The notes below the pieces were generated by a model. That model made no database searches, was not told the DNA's origin, and was given only the letters and a program-made list of their open reading frames with translations. A stretch of DNA of 11,694 nt. Origin: an uncultured Clostridia bacterium (GTDB lineage: Bacteria > Bacillota > Clostridia > Oscillospirales > Oscillospiraceae). The stretch is taken from contig CAMGRA010000021.1 in NCBI GenBank assembly GCA_946061345.1, positions 1 through 11,694 on the forward strand, given 5' to 3'. The stretch's first letter is position 1. The number at the start of each line of letters is the position of its first letter. Below are positions 1-6,627 of this stretch, one piece after another. Made by a program: the position numbers and the translations under genes.

Positions 1-717
1 GAGATCGACGGTGAGGTCGCCGTGGACGAGAGCCACAAGAGCGCCCTGCGCGACATTACCGTCACCGCTGCTGACGGCGAGGTGAAGCTCTATCAGGTGC
101 CTTATTCCGTCGGTTTGAAGGTGGAAAACGGCAAGCATATCCGCAAGGGCGAGCCCATCACCGACGGTGCATTGAATCCCCATGATGTGCTGCGCATTTC
201 CGGCGTTGAGGCCGTGCAGAACTACCTGACCCAGGGCGTTCTGGCCGTGTACCGTCAGCAGGGCGTTGACATCAACGATAAGCACATCGAGGTCATCATT
301 CGTCAGATGATGCGCAAGGTTCGCGTGGAGGATCCGGGCGATACCGATCTGCTCAGCGGCACCGTCGTCGACGTCTATGAGTTTGACGATGCCAACGAAA
401 AGATCCAGGCCCGCATCGACGCAGGCGAAACGGATCTGCGCCTTGCCACCGACACCCTCATGCTCATGGGTATCACCAAGGCTTCTCTGGCCACCGAATC
501 CTTCCTGTCCGCCGCGTCCTTCCAGGAGACCACCAAGGTTCTGACGGAAGCCGCCATCAAGGGCAAGGTGGATCATCTGGTCGGTCTGAAGGAGAACGTC
601 ATCATCGGCAAGCTGATCCCGGCAGGCTCCGGTCTGGACATCTACCGTGACTACACGGCGACCCAGTGGCCGGAATCCGAGATCACCCAGGATATGATCG
701 ACAACGAACTGAAATAA
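1..717 (+). CDS. rpoC: DNA-directed RNA polymerase subunit beta' (RpoC), C-terminal part
   Basis: This is the last 238 codons of the largest catalytic subunit of RNA polymerase, open at the left edge in frame 1 and ending with TAA at 715-717. The GTG at 22 is an internal codon, not a start. The segment carries conserved C-terminal beta' blocks: the GALNPHDVL and ISGVEAVQNYL region, IEVIIRQMMRKV, the segment with LMGITKASLATESFLSAASF, and near the end VDHLVGLKENVIIGKLIPAG. These belong to the cleft and jaw-side end of beta' next to the omega-binding region. A short acidic tail follows. The active-site metal-binding motif lies upstream of the window. The gene is followed after 11 bases by a strong terminator, so transcription of the presumed rpoB-rpoC unit ends here. 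Identification is secure; only completeness is limited by the window edge. Confidence 0.97.
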   Translation, partial: EIDGEVAVDESHKSALRDITVTAADGEVKLYQVPYSVGLKVENGKHIRKGEPITDGALNPHDVLRISGVEAVQNYLTQGVLAVYRQQGVDINDKHIEVIIRQMMRKVRVEDPGDTDLLSGTVVDVYEFDDANEKIQARIDAGETDLRLATDTLMLMGITKASLATESFLSAASFQETTKVLTEAAIKGKVDHLVGLKENVIIGKLIPAGSGLDIYRDYTATQWPESEITQDMIDNELK

Positions 718-728
718 GCGCAAAAGAA

Positions 729-768
729 CCCGTCCCGTTTGGCAAAGGCCAGACGGGACGGGCTTTTT
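729..768 (+). terminator. Rho-independent terminator after rpoC, probably bidirectional
   Basis: A 15-bp stem pairs 729-743 with 748-762 and has one G-U pair (739/752) and a four-base loop (744-747). It is followed by CTTTTTC (T-run 764-768), the classic form of an intrinsic terminator ending rpoC. On the minus strand the same stem is followed by TTCTTTTG (complement of 728-721), so it can also end the converging lipoprotein gene, whose stop codon is at 784-786. Confidence 0.93.
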
Positions 769-783
769 CATTTCTATACCGAA

Positions 784-2007
784 TCAGCTGATAGGCAGGT
801 AAGTGCCGTACATTTGTCTGTCGTCGGAATAAGATTGGGAGTAGACCCAGTCGCCATAGATACTGACAAAGCTGGTCGACGCAGGGAGCTTGCCGCATTC
901 CACCAATTCCCCGTCGGCATTTTCGCGCCAGAAAGTGTATTCCCGCGTATCATAGCTATACCATTTTCCAGCTTGATCCTTTCCCGCGCTCCTGTTATAG
1001 GAATTGGAACTGACGTCAAACAGCGATTCTGTCAGACTGTGGGGAAGTGCTTTTCCGGTTTCCAGCGAATACAGTTCCCCGTTTACCAGTATGGTATCGG
1101 CGCAGAATCGTCCATAGGGATCGCCGTCGAAGGTACTGATGACGGTCGTTCCGTTGGCATCCACACGGTAGACGCTTGTCGTGCAATCGGGATCATAGTT
1201 GGCCATAGTATATCCGTCATCCAAGGCAAGGTAGTACACCGCGCCGTTTTGAACGCTGTGGCTCCACATTTCTTCAGCGTCTACGATCAGCGTGCCGGAA
1301 CGGTCATAAGCCTGGAAAGGAACGGTCCGCATATCACTGTGAAAAGCATAGCAGCACAGGATCCCGTCCTCCATGTGCACACCCAGATCCTCGCCCAGTT
1401 TTTCCTGCAATACACCATCAAGGGTATAAACGCAAAGGTCGTAGCCCCACCAGTCGTTCTCGTCTTCCTGGCGGCCGATGTAGAGAACATCCTCCGAAGC
1501 GCCCAGAACGTCCGCCGTAGGACCAACGTTGAACAACGTCTTGATGCTCCTGTCCGCTATATTCAATTGCAGGACGTCTCCTGCTTGATCCACTGCGTAG
1601 AGGAGCGTTCCGTCGGTGCAGAGCCAATAACGCAGGAAGCTGCCGCTGTAGAGAAGACGTTCCTGCCCCTCGTACATCTCATAAATTCCGTCAGCCATAA
1701 CGTAGTAGATACGTTCATTGACGGCGACATGTTGAGAGTTGGAGATAAAACCCTGTTTGCTTACATCGTAAAGCGGCTCGATGGGAGCCAAGGGTTCCGT
1801 ATTATGCACAGCAGGTTCGGTTTCTGTGGGGGATTCCGTTTCGGTCTGCTGTGGGTCGGTCGCCGGGGCAGTGGAGGCGTCGGAAGCGGAGTCCGGCGCA
1901 GGGGTTTCCTCGGGGATTTGGGAGCCCGTGGCGGTACAGCCAACGGTCAGAAGGACGGTCGCGAGCAGGCAGGCCAGGGCCAAAAGAACGCGTCTTGATT
2001 CTTTCAT
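784..2007 (-). CDS. Predicted lipoprotein of unknown function, possibly beta-propeller-like
   Basis: I do not recognise a named family. From the ATG at 2007 the product is 407 residues. It starts with a basic stretch (KESRR), a hydrophobic core and a lipobox-like LTVGC with the lipidation cysteine at residue 24, so it is probably exported and anchored to the outer face of the membrane. Residues of roughly 25-78 form a Pro/Thr/Ser/Glu-rich linker. The rest repeats short strand-turn units such as DGTLLYAVDQAGDVLQLN, GAVYYLALDDG and GELYSLETGKAL, with many Tyr, Trp and Gly-Asp turns. This suggests a beta-propeller-type fold (inference). An upstream in-frame ATG at 2019 would add four residues, but the GAGAGG site abuts it with no spacing. 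From 2007 the spacing is 12, so I prefer 2007 with modest confidence. The gene converges on rpoC and diverges from mraZ. Its own control region suggests it is not part of either operon. Signal peptide, lipobox and linker make this strand much more credible than the long opposite-strand frame. Confidence 0.85.
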   Translation of the reverse strand: MKESRRVLLALACLLATVLLTVGCTATGSQIPEETPAPDSASDASTAPATDPQQTETESPTETEPAVHNTEPLAPIEPLYDVSKQGFISNSQHVAVNERIYYVMADGIYEMYEGQERLLYSGSFLRYWLCTDGTLLYAVDQAGDVLQLNIADRSIKTLFNVGPTADVLGASEDVLYIGRQEDENDWWGYDLCVYTLDGVLQEKLGEDLGVHMEDGILCCYAFHSDMRTVPFQAYDRSGTLIVDAEEMWSHSVQNGAVYYLALDDGYTMANYDPDCTTSVYRVDANGTTVISTFDGDPYGRFCADTILVNGELYSLETGKALPHSLTESLFDVSSNSYNRSAGKDQAGKWYSYDTREYTFWRENADGELVECGKLPASTSFVSIYGDWVYSQSYSDDRQMYGTYLPIS

Positions 2008-2054
2008 AATTCGTTTCATCCTCTCTTATTTGATTATTTGTTAGGAACGCTGAA

Positions 2055-2068
2055 ACATCGGCCGATGT
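2055..2068. promoter_or_regulatory. Perfect 14-bp palindrome in the leader of the lipoprotein gene
   Basis: ACATCGGCCGATGT is a perfect palindrome with no unpaired centre. It lies 35 bases upstream of the upstream ATG of the lipoprotein gene and just downstream of the candidate ECF-type promoter on the minus strand. It could be an operator for a dimeric repressor. As RNA it has no loop of its own, so a DNA-binding site is more likely than a hairpin. No regulator can be named from sequence alone. Confidence 0.5.
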
Positions 2069-2081
2069 CTTACAGCCTTTT

Positions 2082-2107
2082 GACGAGTCATATTTCCATA
2101 AGTTCCC
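2082..2107 (-). promoter_or_regulatory. Candidate ECF-sigma-type promoter for the lipoprotein gene
   Basis: Read on the minus strand, GGGAAC (2107-2102) is followed by exactly 16 bases and then CGTC (2085-2082). ECF sigma factors of Bacillota typically use an AAC-containing -35 box, a spacer near 16 and a CGTC or CGTA -10 box. Transcription would start around 2075 and give a leader of roughly 55-70 bases. A-rich tracts lie upstream of the -35 on this strand. I see no equally good sigma-A promoter for this gene. The match is short, so chance cannot be ruled out. Confidence 0.5.
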
Positions 2108-2165
2108 GGAAAAACAAAAATACTTTATCAAACATTTGTTTAATAATTCGTTTTTCTGCCGGGAA
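2103..2165. repeat. Nested imperfect inverted repeat in the divergent intergenic region
   Basis: TTCCCGGAAAAAC (2103-2115) is repeated in inverted form as GTTTTT then CCGGGAA (2150-2155 and 2159-2165), interrupted only by a three-base bulge, CTG (2156-2158). Near the centre lies a second dyad, AAACA-TT-TGTTT (2130-2141). The two dyads are nearly concentric. The left arm overlaps the -35 box of the candidate lipoprotein promoter. This could be a regulator binding region between the divergent genes. There is no terminal T-run fitting a terminator. Confidence 0.5.
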
Positions 2166-2212
2166 TCAGGAGAAATTTTATGAAAAACCCAAGGGAAAGT
2201 ACGAAAAAGTGA

Positions 2213-2241
2213 TTGCATTTTCACCGGTTTCATTGTATACT
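2213..2241 (+). promoter_or_regulatory. Sigma-A-type promoter of the mraZ (dcw) operon
   Basis: TTGCAT (2213-2218) and TATACT (2236-2241) are separated by the optimal 17 bases. Both are close to the housekeeping consensus. The expected start of transcription is near 2248, giving a leader of about 50 bases before the mraZ ATG at 2300. It is the best promoter I can see for the whole downstream run of genes. Confidence 0.75.
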
Positions 2242-2249
2242 GGAAGCGT

Positions 2250-2297
2250 AGTGGAGCAAAATGGATGAAAAATGAGTGAAATGGAGCGAGGTGAGGG
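2250..2297 (+). promoter_or_regulatory. Candidate MraZ operator: TGGA-like repeats at about 10-bp spacing
   Basis: TGG or TGA triplets recur at 2252, 2262, 2273, 2282 and 2292, that is once per helical turn. The ten-base units are GTGGAGCAAA, ATGGATGAAA, AATGAGTGAA, ATGGAGCGAG and GTGAGGGAAA. MraZ is known in several bacteria to bind short tandem direct repeats with a GTG/TGG core, spaced at about one helical turn, in front of its own gene. The location right after the promoter and before mraZ fits autoregulation. The series runs into the ribosome binding site, so occupancy would act as a block to transcription or affect the leader. Confidence 0.6.
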
Positions 2298-2299
2298 AA

Positions 2300-2716
2300 A
2301 TGTACGGCAAATACAAGCACACACTGGACCCAAAGGGCAGACTGTTCGTTCCCTCCAAGCTGAAGGACGAGCTGGGAGCGGCCTTTTATGTGGCCAAGGC
2401 CCCGGATGCCTGCCTGACGGTCTATCCCGAGGCGGAGTGGCAGAAGGTTCTGGACCACTGCAACGAGCTGCCGGCCTCCAAGGCCCGCGCCATGCGCTTT
2501 TTCTTCGCCAACGTTGCCAAGTGCGAGCCGGACAAGCAGGGCCGTTTTCTCCTGCCGGAATCCTTCCGCGAATACGCGGGGATCGGGCAAGAAGTGATCT
2601 TCCTGGGACAGGCCGGACGCGCGGAGATCTGGTCGGCAGAGCGCTATGAGGCGGAGGAAGCGAAATACCTCACGCCGGAGGCCATTGCCGCCGTTATGGA
2701 AGAGTTGGGCTTCTGA
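2300..2716 (+). CDS. mraZ: Transcriptional regulator MraZ
   Basis: The product is 138 residues, close to the family norm of about 140-150. It has two SpoVT/AbrB-type swapped-hairpin repeats, each with the conserved D-x-x-G-R motif: D10-R14 in YKHTLDPKGRLFVP and D78-R82 in EPDKQGRFLLP. MraZ forms ring-shaped oligomers that bind tandem repeats upstream of the dcw cluster and control its expression. I chose the ATG at 2300 because the family begins with M-(Y/F)-G-x-Y-x-H-T and because GAGGTGA (2288-2294) sits five bases before it. A frame-open GTG at 2276 would add eight residues unlike the family. The stop overlaps the start of rsmH by one base (TGATG). Candidate binding sites lie directly upstream. 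Confidence 0.96.
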   Translation: MYGKYKHTLDPKGRLFVPSKLKDELGAAFYVAKAPDACLTVYPEAEWQKVLDHCNELPASKARAMRFFFANVAKCEPDKQGRFLLPESFREYAGIGQEVIFLGQAGRAEIWSAERYEAEEAKYLTPEAIAAVMEELGF

Positions 2717-3648
2717 TGGAGTTTAAACACAGATCCGTCCTGCTGGACGAGTGCATTGACGCCCTGAATATCAAGCCCGACGGGATTTATCTGGACGGCA
2801 CCCTGGGCGGCGGGGGACATTCCTATGAGATTGCCAAGCGGCTGACCACGGGAACACTCATCGGTGTAGACCGGGACGAGGCCGCTCTGCAGGCGGCAAG
2901 AGAACGGCTGTCACCCTTCTTGGACCGGGTTATTACGGTGCACTCCAATTTTTCGGCCCTGGACAGTATTTTGGATGAATTGAATATCGACGCTGTGGAC
3001 GGGATGCTTTTTGATCTGGGCGTTTCCTCTCCTCAGCTGGACGACGCGGAGCGGGGCTTTTCCTATATGGCTGACGCGCCGCTGGATATGCGGATGAACC
3101 GCCGGGACACACTGACGGCCTATGAGGTGGTCAACACCTGGCCCCAGGAGGAGCTGCGGCGCATCCTCTGCGAATACGGCGAGGAGCGCTACGCGCCGCA
3201 GATCGCCGCCGCTATCGTCCGCAAGCGGGAGACAGCCCCCATTGCCACCACCCTTGCGCTGGCAGACGTTATCCGCAGCGCGATGCCTCCGCAGGCGCTG
3301 CGCGAGAAGCAGCATCCGGCCAAGCGGAGCTTTCAGGCCATCCGTATTGCGGTCAACGACGAGCTGGGCGCGGTTCGGACGCTGTTGCAGACGGCCTTTC
3401 GCCGACTCAAGCCAGGCGGCAGGCTGGCGGTCATCTCCTTCCATTCCCTGGAGGACCGCATCGTAAAAACCGAAATGCAGCAGGCGGCGCGGGGCTGTAT
3501 CTGCCCGCCGGAATTTCCCGTCTGCGTCTGCGGCAGAAAGCCGGAGGTCCGGATCGTGAGCCGCAAGCCCATCGTTTCCGGCCCGGAGGAACTGGCGGAA
3601 AACCCCCGCGCACGAAGCGCAAAGCTCCGCGTTGCGGAAAAACTATGA
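2716..3648 (+). CDS. rsmH: 16S rRNA (cytosine(1402)-N(4))-methyltransferase RsmH
   Basis: The product is 310 residues, the usual size. RsmH uses S-adenosylmethionine to methylate N4 of C1402 in the decoding centre of 16S rRNA, in the cytoplasm. Visible motifs are the N-terminal HRSVLLDECIDAL, the SAM-binding DGTLGGGGHS (residues 27-36), VDRDEAAL (51-58), FDLGVSSPQLD (99-109), the PLDMRMN block, and SFHSLEDR (241-248). A four-cysteine cluster CxC...CVC (C261, C263, C270, C272) is common in Bacillota members of the family. The start at 2716 overlaps the mraZ stop by one base and has only a weak ribosome site, so translation is likely coupled to mraZ. The older name is mraW. Confidence 0.97.
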   Translation: MEFKHRSVLLDECIDALNIKPDGIYLDGTLGGGGHSYEIAKRLTTGTLIGVDRDEAALQAARERLSPFLDRVITVHSNFSALDSILDELNIDAVDGMLFDLGVSSPQLDDAERGFSYMADAPLDMRMNRRDTLTAYEVVNTWPQEELRRILCEYGEERYAPQIAAAIVRKRETAPIATTLALADVIRSAMPPQALREKQHPAKRSFQAIRIAVNDELGAVRTLLQTAFRRLKPGGRLAVISFHSLEDRIVKTEMQQAARGCICPPEFPVCVCGRKPEVRIVSRKPIVSGPEELAENPRARSAKLRVAEKL

Positions 3649-3668
3649 GGTAGAAAGGGGCGCTTATC

Positions 3669-4181
3669 GTGGCAGAACGATTCCGTACCAACGGAGCCGC
3701 CGCCTATGATATCTATACGACGCGAGGCAATACGGCCCGACCGCTGCCGCGCCCGAAAAAGCTCCCGGAGGAGCCAAAGCCCCAACCGCAGAAGAAACCG
3801 GCGGCACATTTTGAACTGTCGGCCTTTACGATCCTGGGCGGTGCCATGGCTCTGTTCCTGCTCTTTTTGGTGGTGTTCAGCTACGCCCGCCTCTACGAGG
3901 CAACGAGCGAGGGCGCTGCCCTGCAGGAGAGTAAAACGGAGCTGACGGAGGAAAATGAGCGCTTGTCTTATGAATATGAAAGCAAGGTGGATCTTGAGAC
4001 GGTAGCCGAGCGTGCCCGGGAGCTGGGTATGCGGGAGCCGCTGCCGACCCAAATCCGTGTCATAGAGATCCCCGGCAGCGATACCACGGAGGTCTTCGCC
4101 CCGGAGGAGAAAAATACTTTTGTGCGGATATTTGAAGCATTCCAAAGTGTCTTTGTCGACCTGACGGAATACTTCTCTTAG
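3669..4181 (+). CDS. ftsL: FtsL-like cell division protein
   Basis: The 170-residue product is a bitopic membrane protein. A Pro/Lys-rich cytoplasmic tail (about 1-48) is followed by one membrane segment (about 51-73), then a predicted extracellular coiled coil (about 76-106) and the LGM motif (119-121) followed by a proline-containing stretch, as in FtsL/DivIC-type proteins. A C-terminal tail after residue 130 makes it longer than typical FtsL. FtsL joins DivIB/FtsQ and DivIC/FtsB to recruit and activate FtsW and its transpeptidase partner. The start is a GTG at 3669 supported by AAAGGGG (3654-3660) eight bases upstream. It lies between rsmH and the transpeptidase gene, the standard ftsL position. 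Sequence conservation in this family is low, so the name rests on topology and place. Confidence 0.85.
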   Translation: MAERFRTNGAAAYDIYTTRGNTARPLPRPKKLPEEPKPQPQKKPAAHFELSAFTILGGAMALFLLFLVVFSYARLYEATSEGAALQESKTELTEENERLSYEYESKVDLETVAERARELGMREPLPTQIRVIEIPGSDTTEVFAPEEKNTFVRIFEAFQSVFVDLTEYFS

Positions 4182-4205
4182 CGCGGGCATAGAGTGAACA
4201 AGCAG

Positions 4206-4243
4206 AACATGGGCGGCAGCAGACACCAGCCGCCCATGTTTTT
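4206..4243 (+). terminator. Terminator-like hairpin between the ftsL-like gene and the PBP gene
   Basis: A perfect 12-bp GC-rich stem pairs 4206-4217 with 4229-4240, with an 11-base loop, and runs into five T residues (4239-4243). This has the form of an intrinsic terminator. It sits in the 86-base gap inside what otherwise looks like one operon, so it may terminate part of the transcripts or mark a processing or stability point. No clear promoter follows it before the PBP start. Confidence 0.75.
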
Positions 4244-4267
4244 GAACTTTATTTCCCGGAGGCAAGC

Positions 4268-6613
4268 ATGAAGCAGACCAGCATCCGACAGAAGAGAAAG
4301 CGTCCGCCGCAGGAGGTAACCGATACCGGTATTCGCAAGGGGATTTTAGCCTTGACCGTTCTTTTTGGCATTGTCGCTTTTGCCGTTCTGGCCGGGAGGC
4401 TGGTCAAGCTGATGCTTGTGGATCATGAGTATTATCAGTCCAAGGCCATCAGCAACCAGACCCGCAGCACCAGCGTCACCGCCTCACGGGGGACGGTGTA
4501 CGACCGCAACATGGAGGTCCTTGCCGCCTCGACCAGCGTGGAGAATATTTTTCTGGACCCGCTGGAACTGAAGCAGAACCATGTGGACATCGACTTTTTG
4601 GCGGAAAATCTGGCGGTCCTGCTGGATCTGGATGAGGACTATATCAAAAAACAGGCTTCCGACACGGCCATGCGCTATAAGCTCCTGCGCAGAAAGCAGG
4701 GCAAGGAGGTCTGCGACGCGGTGCGCCAGTTCGTCAGCGACAATGACATCGTCGGTGTGCATCTGGAGCCGGACTCCCTGCGCTATTATCCCAACTGCGC
4801 GACGGCCTCGCAGCTTTTGGGCTTCACCAACACGGAGAACAAAGGCTCCGAGGGGCTGGAGGCCTACTATAACAGCATTTTGGAGGGAACTGCCGGGGCG
4901 GTCATCACCACCAAGGGCAACAACGAGACCGAAATGCTCTATTCCTATGAGACCTATTACGAGGCAACCGACGGGGACAGTCTGGTGCTGACCATCGACC
5001 TGACCGTGCAGAAAGCCCTGGAAAAGCAGATGCGTGACGCCATCGACCGCTACGACGTGCAAAACGGGGCCTTCGGCATCGTCATGGATGCCCAGACGGG
5101 CGACATTCTTGCCATGGCCACTCTGGGGGGCTATAATCCCAACAGCTATCTGACCATTTACGATGATGACGCGGAAATGGAGCTGGAGACCCAGTATCAG
5201 GCCGCCATGGAGTACCCGGAGGGCTCGGAGGAACGGGAACAGGCCCTCAGCGCCTACAACAGCGCGGTGGCAGCCGCCCGTCTGAAGCAGTGGCGCAATC
5301 GCTGCGTTTCCGACGGCTATGAGCCCGGCTCGACCTTTAAGCTGTTCACGCTGGCAGCGGGGCTGGATTCCGGCGCCGTGACCCTCAATGACACCTTTTA
5401 TTGTGCAGGCGCGGAAAAATTGGAGGGCCGTCAGCAGCCCCTGAACTGCTGGCGCCACAGCGGCCACGGCAGCGAGACCACCGCCCAGGCCCTCCAGAAT
5501 TCCTGCAACATCGCTTTTGCCCACATGGGACTGAAAATCGGCGGCGGCACCCTCTACGACTATTGCCGCGCCTTCGGCCTCATGGAACAGACGGGCATCG
5601 ACCTGCCCGGTGAGGCAAGCGGCCTGTTTCACAGCCGGGAACGTCTGTCGGACAACGACACCTACGGCACCAGCTACCTGATCGCCACCTCCTTCGGCCA
5701 GACCGTCAAGCCCACGCCCATTCAGATGGTCACGGCGGTGTCCGCCGTCGTCAACGGCGGCTATCTGCTGGAGCCTCATGTGGTCTCCCAGGTGCTGGAT
5801 GAAAAGGGCAATGCTTTGGAAAGCTACGGCAGAACCGTGGTGCGGCAGGTCATCTCCGAGGAGACCTCCGCCACCATGTGCGAACTGATCGAATCCGTTG
5901 TCACCGAGGGTACGGCGAAGAACGCCAAGGTCGCGGGCTTCCGCATCGGCGGCAAGACCGGCACGGCGGAAAAGACCGACACCCGGGAGGATAACGGCCA
6001 GCTTACCAATGATAAGATCGTCTCGTTTGTGGGCATCGCGCCCATGAACGATCCGCGTTACGTGGTCCTGGTGGCCCTGGATACGCCCAACCCCGCAAGC
6101 GGCATCTACATTTCCGGTGGTGTCATGGCGGCCCCCACCGTCGCGGCGGTATTTGAGGACATCCTGCCCTATCTCGGCGTGGAGGCCGAGTATGAGGAGG
6201 GAGATATGTCCCGAATCAACGTCCGTATGCCGGATGTTTACGGCATGAGCGAGAGCAAGGCGGCGGCTGTCCTGCAGGAAAGCGGCCTGAGCTACCGGAT
6301 CTTAGGCAGCGGCAGCAGCATCGTCAGTCAGCTTCCCAAGGAGGGCAGGGAACTTCCGACAGGCTCCACCGTCTTGCTCTACACTGACGATTCCATGCCC
6401 ACCGACCCTGTCACCGTGCCGAACCTCATGGGGATGAACGTCACCAACGCGACAAAGGCCCTGACGGACTGCGGACTGTACCTGCAGGCCAAGGGCACCG
6501 ATTCCACGGCCTGGCACGTGGTGGTGACGGGACAGGACATTGCCGCCGGAACACAGGTGGAGCGGGGAACGACCGTGACGGTGCTGTTCGCCGACACATC
6601 AGATATGGATTAA
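4268..6613 (+). CDS. Class B penicillin-binding protein, FtsI/SpoVD type, with two PASTA domains
   Basis: This 781-residue peptidoglycan transpeptidase crosslinks stem peptides at the septum. A basic N-terminus precedes one membrane anchor (about 25-43). The dimerisation/pedestal domain begins with RGTVYDRNMEVLA. The transpeptidase domain has all three active-site motifs: SxxK with S355 and K358 (EPGSTFK), SxN at 412-414 (SCN), and KTG at 563-565 (GGKTGTAEK). Two PASTA domains follow, starting near 652 (VRMPDVYGMS) and 715 (VTVPNLMGMN). GGAGG (4258-4262) lies five bases before the ATG. Between residues 293 and 342 there is a longer acidic and Ala-rich segment than I expect in this family. The place in the dcw cluster next to ftsL points to the division PBP. 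SpoVD-like sporulation proteins are close relatives, so I leave the symbol open. Confidence 0.95.
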   Translation: MKQTSIRQKRKRPPQEVTDTGIRKGILALTVLFGIVAFAVLAGRLVKLMLVDHEYYQSKAISNQTRSTSVTASRGTVYDRNMEVLAASTSVENIFLDPLELKQNHVDIDFLAENLAVLLDLDEDYIKKQASDTAMRYKLLRRKQGKEVCDAVRQFVSDNDIVGVHLEPDSLRYYPNCATASQLLGFTNTENKGSEGLEAYYNSILEGTAGAVITTKGNNETEMLYSYETYYEATDGDSLVLTIDLTVQKALEKQMRDAIDRYDVQNGAFGIVMDAQTGDILAMATLGGYNPNSYLTIYDDDAEMELETQYQAAMEYPEGSEEREQALSAYNSAVAAARLKQWRNRCVSDGYEPGSTFKLFTLAAGLDSGAVTLNDTFYCAGAEKLEGRQQPLNCWRHSGHGSETTAQALQNSCNIAFAHMGLKIGGGTLYDYCRAFGLMEQTGIDLPGEASGLFHSRERLSDNDTYGTSYLIATSFGQTVKPTPIQMVTAVSAVVNGGYLLEPHVVSQVLDEKGNALESYGRTVVRQVISEETSATMCELIESVVTEGTAKNAKVAGFRIGGKTGTAEKTDTREDNGQLTNDKIVSFVGIAPMNDPRYVVLVALDTPNPASGIYISGGVMAAPTVAAVFEDILPYLGVEAEYEEGDMSRINVRMPDVYGMSESKAAAVLQESGLSYRILGSGSSIVSQLPKEGRELPTGSTVLLYTDDSMPTDPVTVPNLMGMNVTNATKALTDCGLYLQAKGTDSTAWHVVVTGQDIAAGTQVERGTTVTVLFADTSDMD

Positions 6614-6627
6614 ATAAGGAGAAAACT

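Noticed and set aside
739..1998. Plus-strand open frame of 419 codons opposite the lipoprotein gene
   Set aside because: It starts inside the rpoC terminator, lacks a ribosome site and has no recognisable domain pattern, whereas the minus strand shows a signal peptide, lipobox and linker. It is a codon-bias shadow.
2276..2299. GTG at 2276 as the start of mraZ
   Set aside because: It would add eight residues not typical of MraZ and lies inside the repeat series. The ATG at 2300 has a well-spaced ribosome site and gives the canonical N-terminus.
1802..2590. Minus-strand frame of 262 codons across the intergenic region and mraZ
   Set aside because: It crosses the promoter region and both real genes in a different frame and shows no coherent domain, so it is a shadow.
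2272..2649. Second plus-strand frame of 125 codons overlapping mraZ
   Set aside because: It is out of frame with the conserved MraZ domains, rich in Gly, Arg and Ala as expected from a shifted frame, and has no family features.
3333..4265. Minus-strand frame of 310 codons across rsmH and the ftsL-like gene
   Set aside because: It runs through two genuine genes and the intra-operon hairpin and has no ribosome site or recognisable motif.
4484..5779. Minus-strand frame of 431 codons opposite the PBP gene
   Set aside because: It is long only because GC-rich coding DNA has few stops on the opposite strand. The plus strand has all the transpeptidase motifs.
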